From Peptoniphilus lacydonensis (lineage in GTDB: Bacteria > Bacillota > Clostridia > Tissierellales > Peptoniphilaceae): a DNA stretch of 64,000 nt. The notes below the pieces were generated by a model. That model was given only the letters and a program-made list of their open reading frames with translations. It was not told the DNA's origin and searched no databases. A program made the position numbers and the translations under genes. The stretch lies in assembly GCF_900106515.1 (NCBI RefSeq), contig NZ_FNWF01000003.1, positions 1,116,001 through 1,180,000 on the forward strand. The letters are read 5' to 3'. The number at the start of each line of letters is the position of its first letter. The first letter of the stretch is position 1. Positions 37,623 to 46,070 of the stretch are shown one piece after another.

Positions 37623-38315
37623 ATGAAGAATATACTAAAGTCGGAATTATATGAATTTGTACGAGACAAAAAGTATCTAATTCTACTAATTACATCGATT
37701 ATATTACAATCTGTTTTATTGATTGATAAGAATGTAAAAAACACATCAGAAATGATGTATGTTAGTTTTTATAATATGCCATTATTATTTATTGTTGTTA
37801 ATGTTTTTATATCTCTATATATAGGAGGTAATTTTTTAGATAGAAAAATTAATAGATACATTGTAAGTGGACATAATAGAACTAATATTGTTATAGTTGA
37901 AACGTTTGTTGTGATTATATTTTCCAATTTAATTTTGATGTTACAACCAACAATAGCCACCATAATTACTGCGATAAAAAATAGTAATGGAGCAGATAAT
38001 ATAAATATTTTGAGAATATTTCTGGTTACATTATTATTAAATACATCTTTTTTGGTAATCACTGTATTTTTAGCTTTTTTATTCAAAGATATAGGGAAGA
38101 CATTAGTTTCATCTGTTGGAATTTATTTTATTGTTATTTTTTTATTGAATTCTAATAACGCAGTTCAATTAGCTCACATTATTCCGATGGGACAAGGGAG
38201 ATTATTGATAGAAAATAGCACTACTTTGACGAAGGCAGTAGTTTTATCTAACGTATATTTCTTTGCTTTTTTAATAGGAACAATAAAATACTTTAAAAAA
38301 TGTGATTTAAAATGA
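37623..38315 (+). CDS. ABC-2-type permease subunit 1
   Basis: 230 residues with six predicted membrane helices and the start pattern MKNILKSELYEFVRDKKYL of BcrB/LanE-like permeases. It starts one base after the ATPase stop. It is the first of two permeases, as in LanFEG-type immunity transporters. Confidence 0.8.
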   Translation: MKNILKSELYEFVRDKKYLILLITSIILQSVLLIDKNVKNTSEMMYVSFYNMPLLFIVVNVFISLYIGGNFLDRKINRYIVSGHNRTNIVIVETFVVIIFSNLILMLQPTIATIITAIKNSNGADNINILRIFLVTLLLNTSFLVITVFLAFLFKDIGKTLVSSVGIYFIVIFLLNSNNAVQLAHIIPMGQGRLLIENSTTLTKAVVLSNVYFFAFLIGTIKYFKKCDLK

Positions 38316-38329
38316 TAATGGAGGTAAAT

Positions 38330-39076
38330 ATGAAAAAAATTATGAAAAAAGATTTTTACCAGATAAAACATAATAGATTCTTAATAATATCTTTCGTGGC
38401 TATTTTATTGCTAGGTATTTTTAGTTCCTCTGGGTATTTATTAGATTTGAATTCAAGAAAAGATGCTATCGGAATTTTTGATGCAATGGTTTATGATTCA
38501 ACTGTAATTGTAATTTTAGTTACAATAATTATTACATCAATTATGGGAGCAGAGTTTAAAAATAGAACGGTTAATAATGAAGTTTATATAGGAAACTCCA
38601 GAAGTAATATTTTCTGGAGCAAAATAATTGTATATATGTTTGCTTATAACCTAATGATATTGGTATATCCTATAGCTGGATGTATTAGAATGGGGTTAAG
38701 TCTTGGATATGATTTAAATTTATACTTGAATATTGAACATATTGTTAAAATAGCATTCTTTTCAATAATATTAAATAGTGCAATGTATTCAGTTTGCGTA
38801 TTCTTTATATTTGTTTTTAAAGATATCGCAAGATCATTATCATTATCTATAGTATATATTTTTTCATTTGCATTATTAATAGCATATGGAAAGCCTATGG
38901 GATTATTTGATAAGATTTTTATATTAAACTATATTCCAATTCAACAAATAAGGGATATTCTATATGCTGATATGAATGGATTTAATGAAATTATATCTTT
39001 TGTGAGTGGTATAATGCTATTATTTTTTTTCTTATTATTATCAAAAATCATATTTAGAAGACAGGATTTGAAGTAA
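38330..39076 (+). CDS. ABC-2-type permease subunit 2
   Basis: 249 residues, about six membrane helices, beginning MKKIMKKDFYQIKHNRF. ATG 38330 is chosen over 38312 because GGAGG sits just upstream at 38320-38324. It completes an ATPase plus two-permease transporter. Last gene of the third peptide cluster; the relaxase is convergent beyond it. Confidence 0.8.
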   Translation: MKKIMKKDFYQIKHNRFLIISFVAILLLGIFSSSGYLLDLNSRKDAIGIFDAMVYDSTVIVILVTIIITSIMGAEFKNRTVNNEVYIGNSRSNIFWSKIIVYMFAYNLMILVYPIAGCIRMGLSLGYDLNLYLNIEHIVKIAFFSIILNSAMYSVCVFFIFVFKDIARSLSLSIVYIFSFALLIAYGKPMGLFDKIFILNYIPIQQIRDILYADMNGFNEIISFVSGIMLLFFFLLLSKIIFRRQDLK

Positions 39077-39135
39077 AAGGTGTTGTTGCAAAATGATGAA
39101 AATTCTTTATGGATGCAGATAGAAAACTCTCCACC

Positions 39136-40506
39136 CTAATAATTCAATTCATTATCAATATATTTATCAGTATTTTTCCTTAATTGGGTCAAGTCATGTA
39201 TCAAGGTGTTCTTATTAGAGTAGTCTTTCATAAGAATATCTTTTTTACTTTTATATTCATCGTAAATATTTGATAATTCTTGTATGTTTAAATTTTTATA
39301 CTTGTTTTTGTCTAAAGTAGTTATTGACTTTTCGTAAGTGATAATTTGAGTTTTATATTCTGCATAAAATTCTTTATCTTTAGAGTTTGATTTATAGATT
39401 TCATAAATAGATTTATTTATTTGTAAAGTGTTTAAAGCTTCAATTGCAGTATAGATTTCGTTCAAATCTTTTTCTATATCCTTAATTTTATCTAAAGTTT
39501 TTTGCCTATTAATGGCTTCTTGTAGAAGTTTATTTTCTAGATCTATATTAGATGTCAGCCCATACTTTCTGAGTTGATTTAAAGTGTCAGCCATAGTATT
39601 CATATTGTGCTTCTTTGTCCATATTTCATAAGCTTTAGAAGATTGTATCTTTTTATTATTTTTTAAGTCTATTATATTGTCGACTTTTTTATATGCTTTC
39701 GTAGAAGAATCAAAATCAATTTTTATGAACTTTTTATGCATATTATTTTCGATTCTTTCCTTTATCTTTTCATTGGTATAATCTTTTCCAAGAGTAGTTT
39801 CTTTAGCACGAATAAATCGTCCTTTTTCTCCTTGCTCTTTATGACGAAAAGATAGGTACTTGCCTAATTTGATTTCGTATCCATATTCTTCCATAGTTTT
39901 TAAAAAATTATCATAGCTATTAGACTTTTGAATAGCATGATCAATAGATATTTGAAGTCTATATTTCCAAGATGTCCCTTTTTTAAATTCCATATATTCT
40001 TTATATGATTTCCCATTAGTTTTATATTTATTTTTAAACTTTATATAGTCTTCATCTATAATAGATAACTTATATTTTCTACACAAGTCATCACTATAAT
40101 TTCTAATTTGATGGTAAGATTTTTTATTGCTTTGATAGGCTTTACCTGTATGAAAAGAAACATTATTAAATAGAATATGGTTATGAATATGCTCCTTATC
40201 AACATGGGTAGTTATTACGTATTCATATTTTCCTTGCAGTACCTTCTCACATAATTCAATTCCAATTTTGTGAGCCTCTTCAGGTGTAGTTTCTCCAGGT
40301 GCGAAAGCTTGAATTAAATGCCTAGCTAAAACTTTAGCTTTAGAATTACATTCTATTTTTGTTTGTTCAAACTCTAAATGAGCAGTTGTAGGGTTACAAT
40401 TTAGAGATGAAATTAGAATTTTTTTGTCTGTTTTATTGCTATCCATAATATAATCAAGGGCAGCTTTTAATGTAGATTTAATAGGATGAATCTTAGTAAC
40501 AGCCAT
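39136..40506 (-). CDS. relaxase, MOBP type
   Basis: 456 residues. DNA-nicking relaxase that starts conjugative transfer at oriT. The candidate catalytic Tyr is Tyr19 (ALDYIMD) and the metal-binding His triad is HIHNH (His106, 108, 110) preceded by His101. The C-terminal half is Lys-rich and coiled. The gene abuts mobC with stop and start sharing base 40506. It runs against the flanking operons and separates the peptide island from the biosynthetic operon, which fits a mobilisation module embedded in a mosaic element. Confidence 0.9.
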   Translation of the reverse strand: MAVTKIHPIKSTLKAALDYIMDSNKTDKKILISSLNCNPTTAHLEFEQTKIECNSKAKVLARHLIQAFAPGETTPEEAHKIGIELCEKVLQGKYEYVITTHVDKEHIHNHILFNNVSFHTGKAYQSNKKSYHQIRNYSDDLCRKYKLSIIDEDYIKFKNKYKTNGKSYKEYMEFKKGTSWKYRLQISIDHAIQKSNSYDNFLKTMEEYGYEIKLGKYLSFRHKEQGEKGRFIRAKETTLGKDYTNEKIKERIENNMHKKFIKIDFDSSTKAYKKVDNIIDLKNNKKIQSSKAYEIWTKKHNMNTMADTLNQLRKYGLTSNIDLENKLLQEAINRQKTLDKIKDIEKDLNEIYTAIEALNTLQINKSIYEIYKSNSKDKEFYAEYKTQIITYEKSITTLDKNKYKNLNIQELSNIYDEYKSKKDILMKDYSNKNTLIHDLTQLRKNTDKYIDNELNY

Positions 40507-40874
40507 TATTTTTTCTCCGTATTAAAATTATTGGAATAAGTAAGAGAGTATATCTTTTTACGCATGGATAAAATATCTTTTGCTTGTTTTTCTAATGATT
40601 TTTTCAAATCATCTATATCATTTTTATATATAAGGGATGTTGAGTTTACTATTTTTGCAATTTGATTTATATTACTTGAAGTACGACTTATATTCGTTGA
40701 CATTTCACGAAAAACATCCATATCTAGAATAAAGATATCTTTTTCTAAAATACATTTTATAATAAATTGTCTAAGAGATTTGCATTTAGATGCTTTATAT
40801 TTTTTGTTCAATAATTCTAATTCTTCATCAGATAGCATTAGATATATCCCGTTATTTCTAGTTCTATTTGCCAT
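40506..40874 (-). CDS. mobC: MobC-like relaxosome accessory protein
   Basis: 122 residues. An N-terminal ribbon-helix-helix-like part (GIYLMLSDEELELLNKKY, SLRQFIIKCIL) and a C-terminal coiled part with ISRTSSNINQIAKIVN match the MobC family that helps the relaxase open oriT. A TAGGTTACCTCCT stretch (reverse RBS AGGAGG) lies at 40874-40888. It points toward the palindrome-rich region where oriT should be. Confidence 0.85.
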   Translation of the reverse strand: MANRTRNNGIYLMLSDEELELLNKKYKASKCKSLRQFIIKCILEKDIFILDMDVFREMSTNISRTSSNINQIAKIVNSTSLIYKNDIDDLKKSLEKQAKDILSMRKKIYSLTYSNNFNTEKK

Positions 40875-40911
40875 AGGTTACCTCCTTTATATAGTTAAGT
40901 AAAAAAAGAAA

Positions 40912-40952
40912 AACCTGTAAAAGCAAGTATAGCAACTTGTTTTACAGGTTTA
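40912..40952. repeat. hairpin upstream of mobC
   Basis: AACCTGTAAAA pairs with TTTTACAGGTT, with an inner CAAGT/ACTTG pairing. It could be a terminator (T-rich on the minus side, A-rich on the plus side) insulating the mob operon, or part of oriT. Confidence 0.6.
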
Positions 40953-41094
40953 ATTTATTATATATTCTTTAAGAAAACTCCTGAGTTTTGCTTCTAATTG
41001 TCTTATATTTTATCACCTTTAAAAAGAATAATCAAATTTCGTATATGAGAGAATGTAAATATTTTTTATAAGGATAGCTAATGCAAGTTAAAAA

Positions 41095-41225
41095 AATTAG
41101 GGGTTTGGGGATATTCCCCAACAAGCAAAGTAGATTAAAACAAACAGTAGCTTTATAGTTGGTTTAATCTATTTTTTCGTAAGTGCATATGCACTTACTG
41201 TGCTTGCTATATAAGCTAAGTGTTA
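41095..41225. other. oriT: putative origin of transfer (oriT)
   Basis: Non-coding cluster of inverted repeats next to mobC/relaxase: TTGGGGA-TAT-TCCCCAA (41106-41122), a TAGATTAAA/TTTAATCTA pair around 41131-41170, and a perfect 20-bp palindrome GTAAGTGCATATGCACTTAC (41179-41198) followed by TGTGCTTGC. The position and repeat density fit a MOBP oriT. The nick site is not assignable by eye. Confidence 0.55.
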
Positions 41226-41284
41226 AGCATATATTAATCTATATTATATTATTCGTTCACTTGAGATCAAATCACTTGAATTTC

Positions 41285-41315
41285 TATTGATATTGATTTA
41301 CAATATCAATATAAG
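41285..41315 (+). promoter_or_regulatory. promoter of biosynthetic operon overlapped by an operator palindrome
   Basis: -35 TTGATA (41287-41292), 17-bp spacer, -10 TATAAG (41310-41315). A perfect 10-bp inverted repeat, TATTGATATT and AATATCAATA with a 7-bp spacer (41285-41311), covers the -35 and spacer, so a repressor bound here would block the polymerase. It only loosely resembles a Fur box. The regulator could be Fur-like or another repressor. The CGTTCA half-site at 41254-41259 is a possible extra contact for the TetR protein. Confidence 0.65.
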
Positions 41316-41364
41316 GAAATAATTATCTTTTTACTTTCAGTTTGAATTTACTGGAGGATTTGAT

Positions 41365-42009
41365 ATGGTTAAGATATTTGCTGTGAAGATTATAGATAAT
41401 CCATACAAATATGAAAAATTACTTATTAAAAAGTTAGACGAGTTAGAGAGAAATAGATATAAAAAAATTAAAAATGAAACTAGAAAGTTACAATTTTTAG
41501 TAGGAAGAAATTTACTATTTTATATCATTGATAGAATATTAAATATGAATTTCAAATATGAAATACAATATGGAGAATATGGGAAGCCAGAGTTTTCATT
41601 AAATAATTTGAAATTTAATATTTCGCATTCGAATGCTTGGGTTATTTGTGCTGTATCGCAAACAGCAGTCGGAGTTGATATTGAGAATATAAATAATTTA
41701 AATAATTGTAGGTATATAGAAAATTTGTTGGTTGAATTTTATGAAAAACTTTCAGAAATAAAATATTTATGCAACGAAAATTTATCCTCCGTATGGACTT
41801 TAAGAGAGGCATTTATAAAATTGAAAGGTCTAGAATTTGATATTCTTAGTAATAATTCAGCTTTGGCATCTAGTATAAAAAGTAATGAGGAAAATATTTA
41901 TTTTAAACAATACGATGTAATTAGTGGATATTATGTGACGTGTTGTTCGTACGAAAGAATCGAAGATGAAATTAATATAATTGAATTTTATGATTTACTT
42001 ACAGAATGA
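41365..42009 (+). CDS. 4'-phosphopantetheinyl transferase (Sfp type)
   Basis: 214 residues. It transfers phosphopantetheine from CoA to the Ser of carrier proteins. Family motifs in order: VGRNLL, YGKPEF followed by FNISHSN, VGVDIENI (Mg-binding Asp/Glu), and WTLREAFIKLKG. The start has a GGAGG site 8 bases upstream (41353-41357). It is first in the biosynthetic operon, so it most likely activates the two carrier proteins encoded at 45816 and 47628. Confidence 0.88.
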   Translation: MVKIFAVKIIDNPYKYEKLLIKKLDELERNRYKKIKNETRKLQFLVGRNLLFYIIDRILNMNFKYEIQYGEYGKPEFSLNNLKFNISHSNAWVICAVSQTAVGVDIENINNLNNCRYIENLLVEFYEKLSEIKYLCNENLSSVWTLREAFIKLKGLEFDILSNNSALASSIKSNEENIYFKQYDVISGYYVTCCSYERIEDEINIIEFYDLLTE

Positions 42010-42023
42010 GGAGAATATTAAAG

Positions 42024-42488
42024 ATGGAGTTAGCAGGTGTAAACGATGTATGTAATATAGCTGATATTATTATGGACTGTAGTATAGGGCAAGATTACTA
42101 TCCAAGTCAAGCAATATTAAATAATAAGTTGAAAGAAGGAATTAGGAGAAAAGAGGTATGGATATGTAAAGATAATAATATTATAATTGGTGTTTTATGG
42201 GTCATGAAAAAAGGAATGTTTGGATCTTACCCATATCTTCATATAATTGCAGTAAAAGAAGGATGGAGATTTAATGGAGTAGGTTCAAAAATGATGAAAT
42301 ATTTACACGATAACATTGTTAGTACTGATAGTGATTTTTTACTTAAGAAGCTTTTTCTTTTGGTAAATACAGATAATAAATCAGCTATAAAGTTTTACGA
42401 GAAGTTTGAATATATGGAGATATGCGAAATAGATTCATTGTTTAGGAAAGGGAAAAAGGAAAGATTAATGATAAAAAAATTTTTTTAA
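42024..42488 (+). CDS. GNAT-family N-acyltransferase
   Basis: 154 residues from ATG 42024 (GAGGAG upstream); an earlier ATG at 42006 overlaps the previous stop. The GNAT acyl-CoA-binding core is visible as LHIIAVKEGWRFNGVGSKMMKYL and the late NTDNKSAIKFYEKFEYM. GNAT proteins acylate amines. In this operon it may acylate an amino group of the product or intermediate, or use an acyl-carrier donor. Substrate unknown. Confidence 0.8.
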   Translation: MELAGVNDVCNIADIIMDCSIGQDYYPSQAILNNKLKEGIRRKEVWICKDNNIIIGVLWVMKKGMFGSYPYLHIIAVKEGWRFNGVGSKMMKYLHDNIVSTDSDFLLKKLFLLVNTDNKSAIKFYEKFEYMEICEIDSLFRKGKKERLMIKKFF

Positions 42489-42548
42489 AAGCTAAAAGAA
42501 CGAATGTCGGTCTAAATTTAAAGTTTTACCTTAAAGGAGGATTATATT

Positions 42549-43742
42549 ATGGATAGTTACATAACATTAAAAGTTAAAGAAGAAAATTTAGAAGTTATTA
42601 ATGAAATGCTACCATATGTATCAGAATATATAAAAGAAATTATTTATGACAGAGATAATAAAATTATTAAAGTACGATGTGATGAAGATTTGAGATCTGA
42701 AGTAGAAAATAGCATTCAAGAACTAGAAGAAATGCTAACTAATAATTTTTTTGAGAACGACAAAATAAATAGTGTCATTATTAAAGATTGGACGAATAAA
42801 AAAGTTTATAATAAGAAAGATGTTTTTGCAGAATTAAAAGAAAAATTGGAAATATATGATACTGCGAGTGGCGCTTTTGCTTATAATGGGTTAACGTTGA
42901 AAATATTTAATTATTTTCTTTATAAAATTGATGAATATGCAAAACAAATATTTAATGATTGTACAATAAAATATCATAGAGTTCCATCTCTATATAGTCT
43001 TGATGGCTATCAAAAAGGAGGTTATTTTGATAGTTTTCCTCATCATATAATGTTTGAAACAACTTGTCTAAATAATTTGGATAACATAAATAAGTTTTCT
43101 GAAGCGCAAAATTTTAAAGAAGCAAATGTTAAGATAAAAAAACCATCAAATGTTTTAAGAACAGCTTCATGTGCCCCTATATATAAATATTTAGAGAATA
43201 AAGTTATAGATAAAAATGAAAAAGATATTTATATTGTTATCGGAACTTGTTTTAGAAATGAAGCAGAGAATATAAAAACATTGTCTAGATTAAACGAGTT
43301 TACAATGAAAGAGTATGTTTTTGTTGGTGATGAAAGATTTATTGAAGATAAACTTGATAGAGCAATGGGACTTTGGGAATTTTGGTCAGATACTTTTTCA
43401 CTAAATTCAAAAATAGAAACAGCCACAGATTCATTTTTTGCCAATAACTATAAAAGATTAAAGTTATTTCAGGTTTTAGGGAAATCAAAAATTGAATTTA
43501 AATGTTTAATACCTAATGAAAACAAGTATATATCTTGCAGTTCTAAGAATTATCACAGGACTCATTTTTCTTCAAAATATAATATTTGTTATGGAGATAA
43601 AAGTACATTAGCGCAGAGTGCCTGTTTTGCATTTGGCATAGATAGGTTAACATTTGCCTTATTGTCCCAAAAAGGAGTAGATATTGAACTTTGGGACGAA
43701 AATACGATTGAAGAAATTAATAAATATGTCGAACTATTCTAG
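42549..43742 (+). CDS. SerRS-like amino acid:[carrier protein] ligase
   Basis: 397 residues. It resembles the stand-alone class II aminoacyl-tRNA synthetase-like enzymes that activate an amino acid and load it onto the phosphopantetheine of a carrier protein instead of tRNA. Visible elements: TASCAPIY (candidate zinc/substrate Cys), IVIGTCFRNEAENIKTLSRLNEF (motif 2 region), SCSSKNYHRTHFSS, and motif 3-like SACFAFGIDRLTFALL. No tRNA-binding coiled arm is evident. AAAGGAGG precedes the start (42534-42541). The likely amino acids in known members are small ones such as Gly or Ala; the choice here is unknown. Confidence 0.82.
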   Translation: MDSYITLKVKEENLEVINEMLPYVSEYIKEIIYDRDNKIIKVRCDEDLRSEVENSIQELEEMLTNNFFENDKINSVIIKDWTNKKVYNKKDVFAELKEKLEIYDTASGAFAYNGLTLKIFNYFLYKIDEYAKQIFNDCTIKYHRVPSLYSLDGYQKGGYFDSFPHHIMFETTCLNNLDNINKFSEAQNFKEANVKIKKPSNVLRTASCAPIYKYLENKVIDKNEKDIYIVIGTCFRNEAENIKTLSRLNEFTMKEYVFVGDERFIEDKLDRAMGLWEFWSDTFSLNSKIETATDSFFANNYKRLKLFQVLGKSKIEFKCLIPNENKYISCSSKNYHRTHFSSKYNICYGDKSTLAQSACFAFGIDRLTFALLSQKGVDIELWDENTIEEINKYVELF

Positions 43743-43750
43743 GAGAACTT

Positions 43751-44755
43751 ATGAACACAGAAATTAAAGGTATAGGTATTTACCTCCCTAAAAAAGTAAT
43801 AAACAGTTATGAAGCTGAAGAAATGGCTGGATATAGTAAGCATGGCTTGAGAAATGGATTGGTTAAGATGATAACTGGTGTAGAGACTAGGTGTTATGCG
43901 GGAGATAATGAATATTGTTCTGATATAGGATATATGGCTGCAAAAAATGCAGTTAAAAATTCAAGATTATCAGTTGATGACATAGATACACTGATTTTTT
44001 GCTCTGTTACTCAAGATTTTGCAGAGCCTGCAACCGCGAATGTTATCGCAGATAAATTAAAATTAAAGAATGCTTACGTTTTTGATGTGAAAAATGGATG
44101 TAATGCTTTTTTGCAAGGAATGGATATAGCGGATAGTCTTATTAAAACAAAAAAAGCTAAAAATGTACTTATTGTTTCTGGAGAAGCTTTAAGTAAATGG
44201 GTAAAATTTGATTATTTAGATAAAGATGAGTTAATGGTTGGAAGTCCAGTTACACTGTCTTTGGGAGATGGAGGAGGAGCTTTTGTATTAGGAGAAGGTA
44301 GAAGCAATAAAGGGATTTTAAGCTCCAAATTTAAATCTTATCCTGAATTATGGAATAATAACGTTATGTGGGGAGGAGGAGTGAGATTTCCTAGAGATGT
44401 TAAGAAGATGTATATTCCAGGGACTACAAAAAAGCTAATTGAAAAACAATTAAATATAAGAAATGATTTAATTGAGGATGAATTAAAAAAAGTTAACTGG
44501 ACAATAGATGATGTCGATTTTTTTGCCTCAACGCAAGCAGCAAAGTGGCTTAATAAAAAAATACAAGAAGAAACTGGTATTGATGAAAGTAAAATGAGCT
44601 CGGTTGTTGAAAAATGGGGAAATGTAGCCTGCAGCAATTTACCTTTAGTTGTGTATGATGCGATAAAAAAAGAAAAAATAAAAGAAGGAAGCAAAGTTGT
44701 ATTCATTGGTGCAGCTGTTGGATTTAGTACATGTGTAATAACTGTACAATTTTAA
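43751..44755 (+). CDS. KASIII (FabH)-like condensing or acyl-transfer enzyme
   Basis: 334 residues of thiolase fold. The nucleophile Cys lies in VKNGCNAFLQG (~residue 119) and the glycine loop is GDGGGAFVLG. The usual catalytic HQAN is replaced by ASTQAAKW, so the His is missing, while the Asn-region GNVACSN is kept. Loss of His suggests transfer without decarboxylation (C-N, C-O or C-S bond formation) rather than ordinary fatty-acid initiation. It sits between the amino acid loader and a PP-loop enzyme, eight bases from the former. Confidence 0.82.
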   Translation: MNTEIKGIGIYLPKKVINSYEAEEMAGYSKHGLRNGLVKMITGVETRCYAGDNEYCSDIGYMAAKNAVKNSRLSVDDIDTLIFCSVTQDFAEPATANVIADKLKLKNAYVFDVKNGCNAFLQGMDIADSLIKTKKAKNVLIVSGEALSKWVKFDYLDKDELMVGSPVTLSLGDGGGAFVLGEGRSNKGILSSKFKSYPELWNNNVMWGGGVRFPRDVKKMYIPGTTKKLIEKQLNIRNDLIEDELKKVNWTIDDVDFFASTQAAKWLNKKIQEETGIDESKMSSVVEKWGNVACSNLPLVVYDAIKKEKIKEGSKVVFIGAAVGFSTCVITVQF

Positions 44756-44766
44756 GGTGGTGTTCG

Positions 44767-45792
44767 ATGAAAAATTTAAAAACTTGCAAATGCTGTGGAT
44801 TAACAGAGTGCAAAGATGTCATAACGATTGACGGTAGTGGTATTTGTAACATCTGTAATGAATATAAAAATATGACTTTAGACAAAGGTTCTACAGGTTT
44901 TGATTCATTGCCTTCTAATAAAAAGAAAGATATTCTGTATAAAAAAATAGATAAACATGTGAAGAAATGTAAGAATAGCAAATATAATTGTGTAGTAGCT
45001 GTGTCTGGTGGAAAAGATAGTTTAATGACGTTATATGTGGCAAAAAATAAATTAGGATTAAATCCGATAGGATTTTTTATAGATAATGGTTTTGCATTAG
45101 ATGAGATGAGAGAAAATATAGATAATGCATCCAAAATATTAGGGATAGACATAGTAACTTATAAAACAGATATGATAAAAGAAATATTTACAATATTACT
45201 TAAATCAAAAAAACCGATATATTATTGTAGAGTTTGTCATTTATTAATAGATTTATATGTCAAAAGTTTCTGTAAAGATAATGAAATAACATTGTTATTA
45301 GGAGGGTATACGAAAGGACAGACTTATATAAATAAGAAAGAATTGTTTTGGATATATGATATATCAGATGAAAATACCTTGAAAGTATTGAGCGATTTTG
45401 AACAGTATGAACAATTATCAAATATGATAAAAAATCCATTAGCTTATTTTGCTAAAAATTTTAGAGATATAGAGCAGATATCACCATTTAAATATATGGA
45501 TTATAATGAAGATGAAATAATAGAATTTTTAAAGAAAAGTATAAATTTCAAAGTTCCAAAACATAGTTGGCCACGAAATTCTACAAATTGTGAATTTAAT
45601 TATCTATCTCAATATTTAGCCAGAAAACAATTTGGTTATTCTCAACATGAGACTGAAATGGCTACTTTAGTTAGAGAAAATGAAATGTCTATAGAAAATG
45701 CGAAAAAAATTTTAAGTACGCCTATAACAAACAGAGACATTGAAAATATTTTAGAAAAATTGAATATAACAAAAGCTGATATATGCATTTAA
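44767..45792 (+). CDS. PP-loop (adenine nucleotide alpha-hydrolase type) ATPase with zinc-finger-like N-terminus
   Basis: 341 residues from ATG 44767 (AAGGTGG upstream); an in-frame ATG at 44731 lies inside the previous gene. The N-terminal Cys pairs CKCCGLTEC and GICNIC resemble N-acetyl-sugar amidotransferases. The PP-loop is VAVSGGKDS (~78-86), and YYCRVCH and LLLGGYTKGQ follow. The family adenylates an oxygen so that nitrogen or sulfur can replace it. Here it could make an amide, amidine or thioamide; PP-loop enzymes act in thioamide pathways such as closthioamide. Substrate unknown. Confidence 0.78.
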   Translation: MKNLKTCKCCGLTECKDVITIDGSGICNICNEYKNMTLDKGSTGFDSLPSNKKKDILYKKIDKHVKKCKNSKYNCVVAVSGGKDSLMTLYVAKNKLGLNPIGFFIDNGFALDEMRENIDNASKILGIDIVTYKTDMIKEIFTILLKSKKPIYYCRVCHLLIDLYVKSFCKDNEITLLLGGYTKGQTYINKKELFWIYDISDENTLKVLSDFEQYEQLSNMIKNPLAYFAKNFRDIEQISPFKYMDYNEDEIIEFLKKSINFKVPKHSWPRNSTNCEFNYLSQYLARKQFGYSQHETEMATLVRENEMSIENAKKILSTPITNRDIENILEKLNITKADICI

Positions 45793-45815
45793 TTTGAAAT
45801 GATGAGGTGATTACT

Positions 45816-46070
45816 ATGAATATTAATGATAGAGTTAAAAAGATATTAACTAATACAATTGATGGGATTGATATAAATAATTTAACGAATTCTGAACAAT
45901 TAATAACTACTGGTTATATTGATTCATTTGATATAATAAGATTAATGGAATATTTTGAGAATGAATTTTGTATAAAAATTGATATAGAAAAAGTTACTCT
46001 AGCAGACTTTGAAACTGTTGAGTCGATGTCAAATTTAATATTAGGACTGAAGGAAAATTTTTATGAATAA
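45816..46070 (+). CDS. acyl/peptidyl carrier protein 1
   Basis: 84 residues from ATG 45816, with GAGGTG six bases upstream. Four-helix carrier fold with the phosphopantetheine Ser in GYIDSFDIIRLMEYFE. It is acidic. The likely acceptor for either the amino acid ligase (42549) or the AMP ligase, whose start overlaps its end by 8 bp; the overlap slightly favours pairing with the AMP ligase. Confidence 0.87.
   Translation: MNINDRVKKILTNTIDGIDINNLTNSEQLITTGYIDSFDIIRLMEYFENEFCIKIDIEKVTLADFETVESMSNLILGLKENFYE

Noticed and set aside
42549-43742. True seryl- or pyrrolysyl-tRNA synthetase
   Set aside because: No tRNA-binding coiled arm or specific N-terminal domain, and the operon is full of carrier-protein enzymes, so carrier loading fits better.
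43751-44755. HMG-CoA synthase or fatty-acid FabH
   Set aside because: The catalytic HQAN is absent and there are no mevalonate or fatty-acid genes around.
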